Assembly: GCF_963664735.1 (NCBI RefSeq)
Contig: NZ_OY761553.1
Coordinates: 2,061,303-2,125,302, forward strand
DNA length: 64,000 nucleotides
Reading direction: 5' to 3'
From: an uncultured Cohaesibacter sp.
GTDB lineage: Bacteria > Pseudomonadota > Alphaproteobacteria > Rhizobiales > Cohaesibacteraceae
Of the stretch, positions 45,507-55,019 are shown piece by piece. A program made the translations under genes and the position numbers. The stretch's first letter is position 1; each line of letters starts with the position of its first letter. Below the pieces are notes generated by a model. That model was not told where the DNA came from. It was given only the letters and a program-made list of their open reading frames with translations, and searched no databases.

Positions 45507-46961
45507 TCAAAAAACGACAGACGGTAGCCACAGAACCAGCTGCGGCACGATGATTATTGCAATCAGGCCTATGATCTGCAACACAACAAATAGTCCCGTG
45601 CTTGCAGGACTATCCTTGATCTTTCCGGTCCATGATACAAGCTCTTTTTGCGCAATTTCGCCATTTTGCCGACCGAAAGTGATCAGAGCCGAAAGAAGCG
45701 CCAGCCAGACCAGAGCCGCAAGCCAGAGCCCCTCAGGCACTGAAAAATGCCGAGCTGACGCATGAACGGTCAAAGCAGATTTTTGCAACGTCCCTTGTGT
45801 TTGCTCCCACAAAGGCATCAGGCGCACACCGAAGTCGCAATGTGAAAAAAGAGGCATGGAGAGGGGCAAAATGATCAGAGCCATGATCATCCAGTCAAGC
45901 ACCAGTCCCAGAATCATGAGTAGAACAAGAAGGCACATCAACATCAGGAGCGGTGAAACATCGTGTGATCCCTGGCCCAACAGCTCCGTGAGCATGTCAA
46001 CTTGGCGAGCACCTCCCAGCGCCAGAAAAACACTATGAAAAGTGGCGGCCATGATGAGCATGGCAAACAGGCTGGCGCTGGCAAGGGCTGAGCGGCTGAG
46101 AGCCGCAAACAGAACAGCGGGGTGCAATTTGAGCTGGAGTGCGGCAAAAAAGGCCAGCACAATGCACAGAATGGCGATATCGGCGAACAGTGGCAGCGGC
46201 CAATAGAACAGCAATCCGATAGCAAGCCCGAGAGAAAATAACGGTAACAACAGAGCCGGCAAAATCTGTCCCCAAGGCCTAGGATAGGGTCGGGAAAAAG
46301 GCACCTCTTTATCAGGGGACGCGCGATGCACCCCGCCCTCATGAGTTGCAAAGGCTTTCAGACGTCTGGCAAAGGCGGACATCCAAAGATCCGTCAACCA
46401 ATTTCCAAGATACAAACAAAAAAGCCCAGCAATCGGCACCAAAAGAGCTTTTGCAAGAAGTTCCGACGGCAAACCAAACTGATAAGCCACAATAATCAGC
46501 AACAAGCCTGCGGGTAGGAGCCAGGCCATTGCCATGGATCGTTGCCTGTGGGCTTGTTTCTTCTCTTTTTGCTTGTCATCGCGTCGCGCAGATCTTGTTC
46601 CATTTGTGCTCGGCGCTTCCGGACGGTAGATCTCAGGATCAAAAAGGCCCTTTATTGCCTTGGAAGCCTGCGCCATCTGCCCCGTGCTGACGGCCAGTTC
46701 TGCCAGCAGAACAAGCACCGGAATGGCGATCAGCGAAGGATTGAGAAGTATTCCATTGATAATTTCGCGCGGCGCATCCGCCAGCGCAGATGCATCCATG
46801 ACACCAAAGGCAAGGCCGATCGCAGCAAAGCCCAGCGCGAGAGCCCCCAGAATGAATGCCACGGGATAACCGGAAAGTGTGAGCAGCAACAGGCAAATGA
46901 GCATCGCCACAGGTAATGCTTCTTGATAATGGGGCAAAAGGCTTTGTAATGCATCCATCAT
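45507..46961 (-). CDS. TRAP transporter large permease (DctM-like)
   Basis: 484 residues, about 12 transmembrane segments. The N-terminal SGYPVAFILGALALGFAAIG and C-terminal LGLVLDWMIMALIILPLSMP are diagnostic of the DctM/SiaM group. Between them lies a hydrophilic insert (about 130-165, PEIYRPEAPSTNG through DDKQKEKKQ) and a second at 215-240, making the protein longer than the usual ~430. It partners the membrane protein encoded upstream, with a 4-base overlap. No DctP substrate-binding gene is in the window, so the substrate is unknown. Confidence 0.86.
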   Translation of the reverse strand: MMDALQSLLPHYQEALPVAMLICLLLLTLSGYPVAFILGALALGFAAIGLAFGVMDASALADAPREIINGILLNPSLIAIPVLVLLAELAVSTGQMAQASKAIKGLFDPEIYRPEAPSTNGTRSARRDDKQKEKKQAHRQRSMAMAWLLPAGLLLIIVAYQFGLPSELLAKALLVPIAGLFCLYLGNWLTDLWMSAFARRLKAFATHEGGVHRASPDKEVPFSRPYPRPWGQILPALLLPLFSLGLAIGLLFYWPLPLFADIAILCIVLAFFAALQLKLHPAVLFAALSRSALASASLFAMLIMAATFHSVFLALGGARQVDMLTELLGQGSHDVSPLLMLMCLLVLLMILGLVLDWMIMALIILPLSMPLFSHCDFGVRLMPLWEQTQGTLQKSALTVHASARHFSVPEGLWLAALVWLALLSALITFGRQNGEIAQKELVSWTGKIKDSPASTGLFVVLQIIGLIAIIIVPQLVLWLPSVVF

Positions 46962-47974
46962 TGGTTTATCTGCCCGCTATTTTTTGATTCCAGCGCCAGT
47001 TTTGAAGCCGCTCCGGCTTCATGGATATGCACGGAAGGATCATGCGGCAAATCCACATGGCTGGCTGCGCGTTTTTTAAGATATGGAGGCCCGAAAAGAT
47101 AAACGAGCGAGCGAAAGATCATGGCAACCGCGGTCGCCGCCATCAGCAGGCACGCCAAACAAAAGGCACCATAGAGAACACTATCAGGCGAAACCCCGTC
47201 GACAGAGAAGGCTAAGCCGGTCCCCGATTTGCCAAGATCGAACAGGGGAGCAGAAGCCTTCCAACCCAATTGCAGCAGGGCCCAGCTTGTGGGGAACAGT
47301 AACAACACGCCGCCCAGACATTCGATCCACGCTTGCGCCCGAGCGCCCAAATGAGCACGAAGGCCGACATATCGATGCTGCACATCGCGCATGTAGGCAG
47401 CAGCCAGGTTGCTCAGCAGCAAAAGCGCGACAAGCCATGCGACCCCTTGCGGACTGATCAGGCCGTTCCATGTTTGCGATTCTGTTTGCAGCGCCCCACC
47501 ATCGCTCTTGACCAGAAGATAAAGCGGCAAAAGGACAATGGGTATGTAAAGCAAAGAGCCTGCTCGCGAAATGAAGCAAGCGACTTTCGTTAAATCTTCG
47601 CTGACTTCCTGAGCGCTCAACCGGATGCCGCCACTCTGGCGCCGACAGCTCAGCATAAACAGCAAGGCCACAACAGCGCAGCTGCTCGCTGGAACAATCA
47701 AAGACTGCAAGTCGTAAATAGGCAGGCCATAAAGGGCTTCAACATCCACGCCCTTTTGCATGGCGATATAAGCCAGCCCCTGCGGCAGACAATCAAAGGC
47801 AAGAAGAAAGAGACTGAACGCACTAAGCAGCAAAATAGGGCGACCTCGCCACCAAGCGGCAACAAGACTGAGTAAACCGGAAAGAGCAATAGCGAGACCG
47901 ACAAATTGTTGATCTGCAAAAAAGGCATAGATCGCTGTGGCACAGCCAATTACAGCAATAACAGAGCCCTTCAT
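46958..47974 (-). CDS. TRAP transporter small permease, extended (DctQ-like)
   Basis: About 338 residues with roughly 8-9 membrane segments. DctQ-like features are at 190-240: LLLLSNLAAAYMRDVQHRYVGLRAHL followed by LLLFPTSWALL. Canonical DctQ has 4 helices in ~170 residues, so this protein carries an extra N-terminal membrane domain. Start chosen at 47974 (GGGGGA upstream) in place of an ATG five codons earlier. Overlaps dctM-like by 4 bases. Gene order DctQ-DctM without DctP. Confidence 0.75.
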   Translation of the reverse strand: MKGSVIAVIGCATAIYAFFADQQFVGLAIALSGLLSLVAAWWRGRPILLLSAFSLFLLAFDCLPQGLAYIAMQKGVDVEALYGLPIYDLQSLIVPASSCAVVALLFMLSCRRQSGGIRLSAQEVSEDLTKVACFISRAGSLLYIPIVLLPLYLLVKSDGGALQTESQTWNGLISPQGVAWLVALLLLSNLAAAYMRDVQHRYVGLRAHLGARAQAWIECLGGVLLLFPTSWALLQLGWKASAPLFDLGKSGTGLAFSVDGVSPDSVLYGAFCLACLLMAATAVAMIFRSLVYLFGPPYLKKRAASHVDLPHDPSVHIHEAGAASKLALESKNSGQINQ

Positions 47975-48543
47975 GCGCAGTTCCCCCATTCGGCGACCAG
48001 TTTCAAACCCGAATTATTACAGCACCTTATGCGACATCAATATGGCGATTGCTTCGGCTTGCCCAAAATAATCGGTTCCAGGAACCAATATTCAAGGTCA
48101 GGCGGCATGGGTCGTCACCAAGCGATTGCATGCAATTGTTTTATCACGCCTAAAGGGATTCTGCAGGAAATTGTTAGGACATTGTTAACGCTGATCAATT
48201 CTGACAATGGCCAAGCCAGCATGAAAAAGAAGTCCGGTAGCCCCGGAATGGCCGATAGGCACGAGAAATGAGCTGATATTGCATGCAGCCAGTGAGCAAC
48301 GCTTCCAAATAGGCGCTTTGCGTTTCTGGAAGTCTTGCACATTGGACTGTTTCGCTTCAAAGTGCCGACAACGACATTCTCGCTGACAGAAGGATTTCCT
48401 CACCTGAGACATGCTGCAAGCCCCTTTTTCTGGCTCAGCAGTTTCACGATCAGCTGCTAAGACCCGATCGCGGGCATACTTGGTATTGCCCGGCCCATCA
48501 CCTATGAATTGACAACGCCGAAGCTTTAAAAAGACCGAGATCC
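47975..48543. other. Intergenic region upstream of lutABC
   Basis: About 570 bp between divergent TRAP and lut genes. Two short palindromes could be operators: GGTTCC-A-GGAACC at 48074-48086 and ATTGCATGCAAT at 48125-48136. No gene. The lut promoter is presumably nearer 48500. Confidence 0.4.
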
Positions 48544-49368
48544 ATGGACCAGATTGAAATGAATTTTACAGCGCCTGCCGAAAAAAGCAGCGGACAAAAG
48601 CAAGCCAAGGGCAAAAAGGTTGGCCTGTTTGTCACCTGCCTCGTCGATCTTTTTCGCCCGACGGTTGGCTTTGCCGCGGTTAAACTGCTGGAAGATGCTG
48701 GCTTTGAGCTGGAAGTCCCCAAGGATCAGACCTGTTGTGGGCAGCCGGCTTATAATTCAGGTGACAAGGAAGACGCCAAGGCGCTGGCCAAACAGGTGAT
48801 CAAGGCCTTCGAGGACTATGACTATATCGTTGCGCCATCGGGCTCCTGCACGGGAATGATCCGCAAGCATTATCCAACGCTGTTGGCCGATGAAAAGGAA
48901 TGGGCCGAGCGGGCCACCAATGTTGCGGGCAAGACCTATGAGCTGGTCAGTTTTCTGGTCGATGTGGCTGGCATCGGGGGGGTTACCTCCCATTTCACGG
49001 GCTCAGTCACCTATCACGACAGTTGTTCAGGCCTGAGGGAATTGGGTATCAAGGATCAGCCGCGCAAATTGCTTGCGTCTGTTCCGGGCGTTGAACTCAG
49101 GGAGATGAAAGACAATGATGTCTGCTGCGGCTTTGGCGGAACCTTCAGCGTCAAATATCCTGATATTTCTGATGCCATCGTTACCAAGAAGACCCAGAAT
49201 ATTATTGATTCCGGCGCGGGAACACTTTTGGCTGGCGATATGGGATGCCTGATGAATATGGCAGGCAAGCTGAAGCGTGAAGGCTCGGCCGTGGAAGTTC
49301 GGCACATTGCCGAAGTGTTGGCAGACATGGCCGATGGTCCGGCCATCGGCGAGAAGTCCGGGCGCTAG
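48544..49368 (+). CDS. lutA: L-lactate oxidation protein LutA/LldE
   Basis: 274 residues with two CCG-type motifs (DQTCCGQP near 60-68, NDVCCGFGGTFS near 195-206), the CX(n)CCGX(m)CXXC pattern of the cysteine-rich domain found in heterodisulfide-reductase-like subunits. LutA, with LutB and LutC, oxidises L-lactate to pyruvate. Followed by lutB after 12 bases and lutC overlapping it, so a three-gene operon. Start ATG at 48544. Confidence 0.93.
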   Translation: MDQIEMNFTAPAEKSSGQKQAKGKKVGLFVTCLVDLFRPTVGFAAVKLLEDAGFELEVPKDQTCCGQPAYNSGDKEDAKALAKQVIKAFEDYDYIVAPSGSCTGMIRKHYPTLLADEKEWAERATNVAGKTYELVSFLVDVAGIGGVTSHFTGSVTYHDSCSGLRELGIKDQPRKLLASVPGVELREMKDNDVCCGFGGTFSVKYPDISDAIVTKKTQNIIDSGAGTLLAGDMGCLMNMAGKLKREGSAVEVRHIAEVLADMADGPAIGEKSGR

Positions 49369-49380
49369 AGGGGAGCTAGA

Positions 49381-50826
49381 ATGGAAATCAAATCACCTGA
49401 TTTCAAGGAAAATGCCCGTCAAGCGCTGGCAGATGCCACCCTGCAGCGGGCCTTGAAGAATGTGGAACTGGGCTTCATAGGCAAGCGTCAGGCATCGGTT
49501 GATGCGCTGCCTGAGTTTGAAGCCTTGCGTGATTGTGGCCGTGACATAAAAACCCACACGCTCAAGCATCTGGATGTCTATCTGGAGGAATATGAGAAGA
49601 ATGTCATTGCCAGCGGTGGCCATGTGCATTGGGCAGAAACCGCCCAAGACGCCTGCGAGATCGTGAGAGACATTTGCCATTCGGTCGGCGCAAGGACGAT
49701 GACCAAGGGTAAGTCCATGATCTCCGAAGAGATGCAGCTCAACGAATTCCTTGAGCAAGACGGCATGGAAGTGACCGAAACGGACCTTGGCGAATATATC
49801 ATTCAGCTCCGAGGCGAGCACCCCAGTCACATCATCGCTCCGGCGGTTCATGTCACCAAGGAACAGGTGGAAGCGGACTTCCGCCGCGCCCACACCAATC
49901 TTGACCCCAACCGCAACCTTGACGATCCGGTGTCCCTGCTCAGTGAAGCGCGCGCCGTTTTGCGGGAGAAATATTTCGCCGCAGACGTGGGCATCACGGG
50001 TGCGAACTTCCTTGTTGCGGAAAGCGGCTCGTCAGTCATCGTCACCAACGAGGGCAACGGCGATCTGACCCAAACCCTTAGCCGGGTGCATATCGTTCTG
50101 GCCTCCATTGAAAAGGTCATCCCGACGCTCAATGATCTGGATGTCTTTTTGCGTCTTCTGGCACGCTCGGCCACAGGGCAAGAGCAAAGCGTCTATACCA
50201 CCATCTCCACCGGCCCACAAAGGGCTGGCGATCCGGACGGGCCCGAGCAATATCATGTGGTGTTGCTGGACAATGGCCGGTCACAAATGCTGGGAACAGA
50301 CTTTGAGGAAATGCTGCGGTGCATTCGGTGCGGGGCCTGTATCAACCATTGTCCGGTTTATCATGCGGTCGGCGGGCACAGTTATGGCTGGGTCTATCCG
50401 GGGCCTATGGGCTCGGTGCTCACCCCCTCTCTCATCGGCGTGGAGAAAGCGGGGCATTTGCCAAACGCTTCCACGCTTTGCGGGCGGTGCGAGAGCGTGT
50501 GCCCGATGCGCATTCCCCTGCCCAAGATGCTCAGGCATTGGCGCGACAGGGAATTTGAACGCCACCTCAATCCGGCGGCACAGCGCTGGGGCCTCAAGGG
50601 CTGGGCCTATTTTGCCCGGCGGCCACGGCTTTATCATCGATCCATGCGCATAGGCATGCGGATGATGAAATATCTGGCACCGCGAACCTCTCTCATGCGC
50701 CTGTTGCCAGCAGCGAGCGGCTGGACCAAGCATCGCGAATTCCCTATCCCGGAAGGCAAGACCTTCCAGCAGATGTGGGCTGAACGTCAAGCGGCAAACG
50801 GACAGAATAAAGGAGATGCGGCATGA
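49381..50826 (+). CDS. lutB: L-lactate oxidation iron-sulfur protein LutB/LldF
   Basis: 481 residues. Two 4Fe-4S clusters: C314-x2-C317-x2-C320-x3-C324 (CIRCGACINHC) and C367-x2-C370-x3-C374 (CGRCESVC) with further ligands nearby. The N-terminal LutB domain precedes them. ATG at 49381 has GAGGGGAG upstream. Middle subunit of lutABC. Confidence 0.94.
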   Translation: MEIKSPDFKENARQALADATLQRALKNVELGFIGKRQASVDALPEFEALRDCGRDIKTHTLKHLDVYLEEYEKNVIASGGHVHWAETAQDACEIVRDICHSVGARTMTKGKSMISEEMQLNEFLEQDGMEVTETDLGEYIIQLRGEHPSHIIAPAVHVTKEQVEADFRRAHTNLDPNRNLDDPVSLLSEARAVLREKYFAADVGITGANFLVAESGSSVIVTNEGNGDLTQTLSRVHIVLASIEKVIPTLNDLDVFLRLLARSATGQEQSVYTTISTGPQRAGDPDGPEQYHVVLLDNGRSQMLGTDFEEMLRCIRCGACINHCPVYHAVGGHSYGWVYPGPMGSVLTPSLIGVEKAGHLPNASTLCGRCESVCPMRIPLPKMLRHWRDREFERHLNPAAQRWGLKGWAYFARRPRLYHRSMRIGMRMMKYLAPRTSLMRLLPAASGWTKHREFPIPEGKTFQQMWAERQAANGQNKGDAA

Positions 50827-51530
50827 GCGTGTCCCACCATAATAAGGCCGCACGGTCTGCCATTCTGAGCAAAATCCGCAGGTCTCTTTCGACCGCAGAT
50901 GCCAAGCCGGACCCGAACCGTTCTCTCGCCCGTGCGGAAGCGCAAGACCGTCTGGAGGAAAGACCTCGTGGTATCGTGCCCAAGCGAGGGCAAGTCGGGC
51001 ACTACGAAAAAGTTGCCATGTTCATGGACTATGCCGAGCGGGTCTCTTCCACGACCGCGCGCATTGCTTCCTACGATGAACTGCCCGGCGAAATTGCCCA
51101 TTGTCTGCGCGTTCACAATCTGCCGCAATCTGTTGTCACGGGATCAGATCCTCGGCTTGCTGCCGTTAACTGGCAATCTGAACCGCAGCTGGAACGCACG
51201 ATAGGTCCTTCCGATGGAACGGATCTGGTTGGCGTCAGCCATGCGCTGGGTGGCGTGGCAGAAACGGGAACCGCCGTTTTTGCGTCTGGCCCGAACAACC
51301 CAACGACGATCAACTTTCTGCCAGAGAACCATATTATCGTGGTTCATGCCGATGACATACTCGCAGACTATGAAAGCGTGCATGATCAGCTCCGCGATGT
51401 ACGCGGTAAAGCGCGCATGCCAAGAGCTGTCAACATGATCACCGGGCCGTCCCGCTCTGGAGACATAGAACAGAAAATCATGCTCGGAGCCCATGGCCCG
51501 CGCGCTGTTCATGTCATTGTGGTGGGATAA
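50823..51530 (+). CDS. lutC: L-lactate oxidation protein LutC/LldG
   Basis: 235 residues of the LutC/YkgG family, including EIAHCLRVHNLPQSVV, GVSHALGGVAETGTAVF and the C-terminal ITGPSRSGDIEQKIMLGAHGPR. ATG overlaps the lutB stop (ATGA) and has AGGAG upstream. It completes the lactate-oxidation operon. Confidence 0.94.
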   Translation: MSVSHHNKAARSAILSKIRRSLSTADAKPDPNRSLARAEAQDRLEERPRGIVPKRGQVGHYEKVAMFMDYAERVSSTTARIASYDELPGEIAHCLRVHNLPQSVVTGSDPRLAAVNWQSEPQLERTIGPSDGTDLVGVSHALGGVAETGTAVFASGPNNPTTINFLPENHIIVVHADDILADYESVHDQLRDVRGKARMPRAVNMITGPSRSGDIEQKIMLGAHGPRAVHVIVVG

Positions 51531-51569
51531 GGCAGGCGATCCGTCATATCACCGCAAAAGGCGCCTGCC

Positions 51570-52385
51570 GTGAACGAAGAAGACATCATCCGTGCGACCT
51601 CGTCACCCCTGACGCGTGCGCACCTTCATGCCTTGCTTTGCGCGGGCGGGGTCGAGGTCGGCAGCGTGGTTATCACCCATATCTCGCTTAGGGCCTTGGG
51701 CTGGGTTGCGGGTGGCCCTGTCGCGGTGATTGAGGCTTTGCTGGATGCTGTCGGCCCGGAAGGAACGCTGGTCATGCCCAGCTTCACCAATCTCAGCAAT
51801 CCCGAACACTGGCAACGCCCTCCTATCCCGCAAGACTGGTTTGCGATCCTTGAAGCCCAGATGCCAGCTTATGATGCACGGATAACACCGACCCGCGGCA
51901 TGGGGGTAACGGCCGAGCTTTTCCGCACTTGGCCGGGTGCCTTGCGAAGCGCTCACCCCCACACACCCTTTGCTGCTCTTGGGCCAAAGGCTGGGGAGAT
52001 TCTGGCCTCGCACAGTTTGGAGCATCCCTTCGCTGCGGGCTCTCCATTGGAGAAACTCTATGAGCTTGAGGCCCAAACTCTCTTGCTTGGCGTCGGGTTT
52101 GATAAATTCACGATGCTCCATCTGGCAGAAAGCATGGCCTGGCCAGATCGGCCCCTTGAGCCGCAGGCCGCTCCCATCATGAAAAATGGGGCTCGCCACT
52201 GGAAACGCTATTGCTGCGAACCCGCTGGTGAAACAGCGCATTTTGAACCAATTCTCGATCAGCTTCTGCACAAAGGCCTTGCTCGCGCCTTCCCTGTCGG
52301 GTCAGGCAAGGCAACGCTTGTGCCCAATCGAGCCGCCGTTGACGTAGCTGTCGAGCAATGGCGATCCATGCCCTTCCCTCAGTGA
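51570..52385 (+). CDS. AAC(3)-family aminoglycoside-type N-acetyltransferase
   Basis: 271 residues of the antibiotic NAT family: GPEGTLVMPSFTNLSNPEHW, TRGMGVTAELFRTWPGALRSAHP and LLLGVGFDKFTMLHLAE (acetyl-CoA contact regions). Such enzymes acetylate the 3-amino group of aminoglycosides, but chromosomal relatives often act on other amines. Start is GTG at 51570 with AAAGGCG upstream. It follows the lut operon by 40 bases, so it may be co-transcribed with it. Confidence 0.85.
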   Translation: MNEEDIIRATSSPLTRAHLHALLCAGGVEVGSVVITHISLRALGWVAGGPVAVIEALLDAVGPEGTLVMPSFTNLSNPEHWQRPPIPQDWFAILEAQMPAYDARITPTRGMGVTAELFRTWPGALRSAHPHTPFAALGPKAGEILASHSLEHPFAAGSPLEKLYELEAQTLLLGVGFDKFTMLHLAESMAWPDRPLEPQAAPIMKNGARHWKRYCCEPAGETAHFEPILDQLLHKGLARAFPVGSGKATLVPNRAAVDVAVEQWRSMPFPQ

Positions 52386-52430
52386 GAGCGCTAGTCTGCC
52401 TAGGTCTCACATCCCAAAGCACTTCTCAAT

Positions 52431-52459
52431 AAAAAAAGGCCCGCCATGAATGGCGGGCC
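52431..52459 (-). terminator. Intrinsic terminator of the DUF1127 gene
   Basis: Perfect 8-bp stem GGCCCGCC / GGCGGGCC, flanked on the minus strand by seven Ts. It lies ~96 bases downstream of the gene ending at 52555. Confidence 0.85.
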
Positions 52460-52554
52460 AAGGATAACAGGGGTCTTCAGCGACCCCTGGCTGCTTAGTC
52501 AAATGAGTGACCGTCTATTTGAAGCCGACGGTCAGGCAAACTGTTTGCGTAACC

Positions 52555-52911
52555 TCAGGGCTTGCAACAGAGCTGGGCAGGCTCGGTTGCCGCAAGTTTT
52601 TCTGCTGGTCGAGGCACGATGATCTCTTGTTCTGGACGGTGCCAGCGCGCCAGCACATCCAACTCGCGAGCATGAATACGACGCTTTGCCTCGAATGGAT
52701 CGATCAGCATCGGATTCTTGTGCAGCGGCTGCGATGCGGCAGCTATCACGTCCCCTCTCGTCAGACCAATATCGGCCAATGTGCGATCATCCAACTGCTG
52801 CAGATTCTTCAGGGCAGCACGATTGCGCACGATGGTTGAGCCATACGCCACCAGGCGTGCAAGAGCGGTGGCTGCAAATGAGTATGCAGAGTGCAGAATG
52901 ACTGTAAGCAT
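52555..52911 (-). CDS. DUF1127 domain protein
   Basis: 118 residues. Central DUF1127 motif ALKNLQQLDDRTLADIGLTRGDV (about residues 33-55), seen in small alphaproteobacterial proteins that bind RNA or membranes. C-terminal ~50 residues are an extension. ATG at 52911 has AGGAG 6 bases upstream; an in-frame codon at 53085 is not supported. Divergent from the LysR gene. Confidence 0.85.
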   Translation of the reverse strand: MLTVILHSAYSFAATALARLVAYGSTIVRNRAALKNLQQLDDRTLADIGLTRGDVIAAASQPLHKNPMLIDPFEAKRRIHARELDVLARWHRPEQEIIVPRPAEKLAATEPAQLCCKP

Positions 52912-53348
52912 GTCTTGTCTCCTGTGGTTGAGCCCCGCCGAATGAACGTTACAAAAGGGAGGTCTGGTTTGTGTCCATGGTGCCGCTTTCCTTCGCTCGC
53001 CCCGAAGCTGAGGCGACCGTGCTATCCACGCAGAGCTTGGCCTCACACACCCAATCAGTCGGAGCGAAGGAAAAACGCTCACCACATTGCGAAGTGCGGT
53101 GGGCTTGAGACTGAAACGAAGCCTTAATGGCGTTTTTTTGTGTTTCAGACTTGTGTCCCTTGCTGTTGAAGAGACTATGTCAAACTCTCAACAATAAATC
53201 CAACGAATGTTTTTTATAGAATCCATCTATATTTTTGATAGATCCGAATTCGGAACAATGATACAAACTTGGACAATTGACCAAGCACAGATGTTCCAGC
53301 AACGCCCCTAGCCCTTGCGTTGCCCATTTTCACCTTTGGAGATCGCTG
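52912..53348. other. Divergent promoter region DUF1127/LysR
   Basis: About 440 bp between the divergent DUF1127 and LysR genes. No gene is called; AT-rich at 53150-53250. It presumably contains the LysR operator. Confidence 0.4.
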
Positions 53349-54239
53349 ATGAACGCCCTTCTCGACCTTGACCAGCTCCGGACATTCATCGCCATTGCTG
53401 AAACAGGAAGCTTCACCAAAGCCGCCGAGCAGGTGAACAAAACCCAGTCTGCCGTTTCCATGCAGATGCGCCGCCTTGAAGAACGTGTCGGGCAAACGAT
53501 TTTCGTGCGTGATGGGCGCCAGAGCCGGGTCACTGACGCGGGAATGCGGCTGCTGGATTTTGCGAGACGTATGTTGTCTCTCAATGCGGAGACCATCGCT
53601 GCCTTTTCTGCGGACTCCATGTCGGGTACGGTGCGTCTGGGTTTGCCTGATGATTATGCGCCGCGACTTCTGCCAACGGTCCTTGCCAGCTTTGCCACCA
53701 CCCATCCCAACATAGAAATCGAGGTCGTGTGCGAGCAAAGCTCTTGCATTCAGCGCCGCATTCAGGAAGACCGGCTGGATCTGGGCATCGTTACCCATGG
53801 CAATCGCACACCGGAACGCAATGGCCGTATCATCCGCTCAGAACCCTTGCTATGGGTTTCATCGGCCCATCATTCGGTTCATTGTCAATCAACCATTCCC
53901 TTGGCTCTTGGCACCAAAACATGCTCTTGGCGCGCAGCAGCAACTGCGGCCTTGTCGCGCATTGGCAGAAAATACAGGATCGCCTATGTCAGCTCGTCTG
54001 CCGCGGCACAGACCGGCGCCGTAATGGCTGGTTTGGCCATTTCCGTGTTGCCAGAAAGCGCTCTGACGTCAGATATGCGGGTGCTGGGTGAACGTGAGGG
54101 CTTCCCGGAGCTGCATCATTGTGACATCGCCCTGCTGCGCTCCACAAATGCCCAGGAACGCATTCACAATGCGCTGGCGGCCCATATTGTCAATGCGCTT
54201 GACAATGTCTCCAATGGCGCGGCGGTGGCTGCCGAATAG
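53349..54239 (+). CDS. LysR family transcriptional regulator
   Basis: 296 residues. N-terminal winged HTH (LDQLRTFIAIAETGSFTKAA, VNKTQSAVSMQMRRLEERV) and a periplasmic-binding-protein-like effector domain from about residue 90. ATG at 53349 has GGAG upstream; an earlier in-frame codon at 53277 adds residues without conserved HTH. The adjacent DUF1127 gene is a possible target. Confidence 0.92.
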   Translation: MNALLDLDQLRTFIAIAETGSFTKAAEQVNKTQSAVSMQMRRLEERVGQTIFVRDGRQSRVTDAGMRLLDFARRMLSLNAETIAAFSADSMSGTVRLGLPDDYAPRLLPTVLASFATTHPNIEIEVVCEQSSCIQRRIQEDRLDLGIVTHGNRTPERNGRIIRSEPLLWVSSAHHSVHCQSTIPLALGTKTCSWRAAATAALSRIGRKYRIAYVSSSAAAQTGAVMAGLAISVLPESALTSDMRVLGEREGFPELHHCDIALLRSTNAQERIHNALAAHIVNALDNVSNGAAVAAE

Positions 54240-54367
54240 GTCTTCTGTTTGGCGCAATCCGATACAAGTAACATTCTCAAAGATGAATATCTTGGTCCAG
54301 TCTTGAGTTTAAACGCCAAGAGAGGATATGATTTTATTGAAATCTTTGAGTTTTAGCGGAGAGTCTC

Positions 54368-54805
54368 ATGGTTCGATCGGCCTCATTGGCCCTCATTCTG
54401 GTCTCGCTGGCCATATCAATGCCCCAACGAGCCAATGCCGCTCCATATACCAATGCGACACGCTACCTGCTCAAACAACAGATCAAAGCAGGTTGTGACG
54501 GGAAAGCCGGAAAATTCGACCATAAAGGCATCTATGAAGTGGATTTGGACGGAGATGGCCATCTCGATCTCGTTCTTTCCCATCAAGGGCTGGCCTGTAA
54601 TCGGGCTGCGACAGCGAGCAGCTTTTGCGGCGCTCAGTTCTGCTCCATCCTGATCTACCATCGCCAAGGCAAGTTGCTAAAAAAACAGGATGAATTTCTT
54701 GGCTATATTTTAAGCTTCAAAGCCAAGCCGAAACCTGTTTTCGATATTGCCCACGAGGGTAACATCGTCAGGCAATGGCGCCCACGCACTCAAGACAAGC
54801 CATAG
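54368..54805 (+). CDS. Exported hypothetical protein with Ca-binding-like loop
   Basis: 145 residues. Signal peptide (cleavage near ANA-APY) and a loop DLDGDGHLDLVL at about 59-70, the DxDxDG calcium-binding pattern seen in FG-GAP or EF-hand-like repeats. Four cysteines follow (C79, C87, C92, C98 approximately). ATG at 54368 has GGAGAG upstream. Not recognised beyond the loop. Confidence 0.7.
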   Translation: MVRSASLALILVSLAISMPQRANAAPYTNATRYLLKQQIKAGCDGKAGKFDHKGIYEVDLDGDGHLDLVLSHQGLACNRAATASSFCGAQFCSILIYHRQGKLLKKQDEFLGYILSFKAKPKPVFDIAHEGNIVRQWRPRTQDKP

Positions 54806-55019
54806 TTTGCCTCATCCCGAAATAGCCTGAAATTATCATGAAAAGTGCATTTGATCAGGCACGCCAGACATCACTCTAAACCTTCTGAATATTTCTGGAA
54901 TTTCTATTGCTACATAAATAGCTCTCGACGCATTTCGTCAAAAGTGAGATAATTGTCCAAAGTTTTTGTAATGTGTTCTAGGAATTTTAACGTCACCACT
55001 TGCGACAGGAGTTACAACA

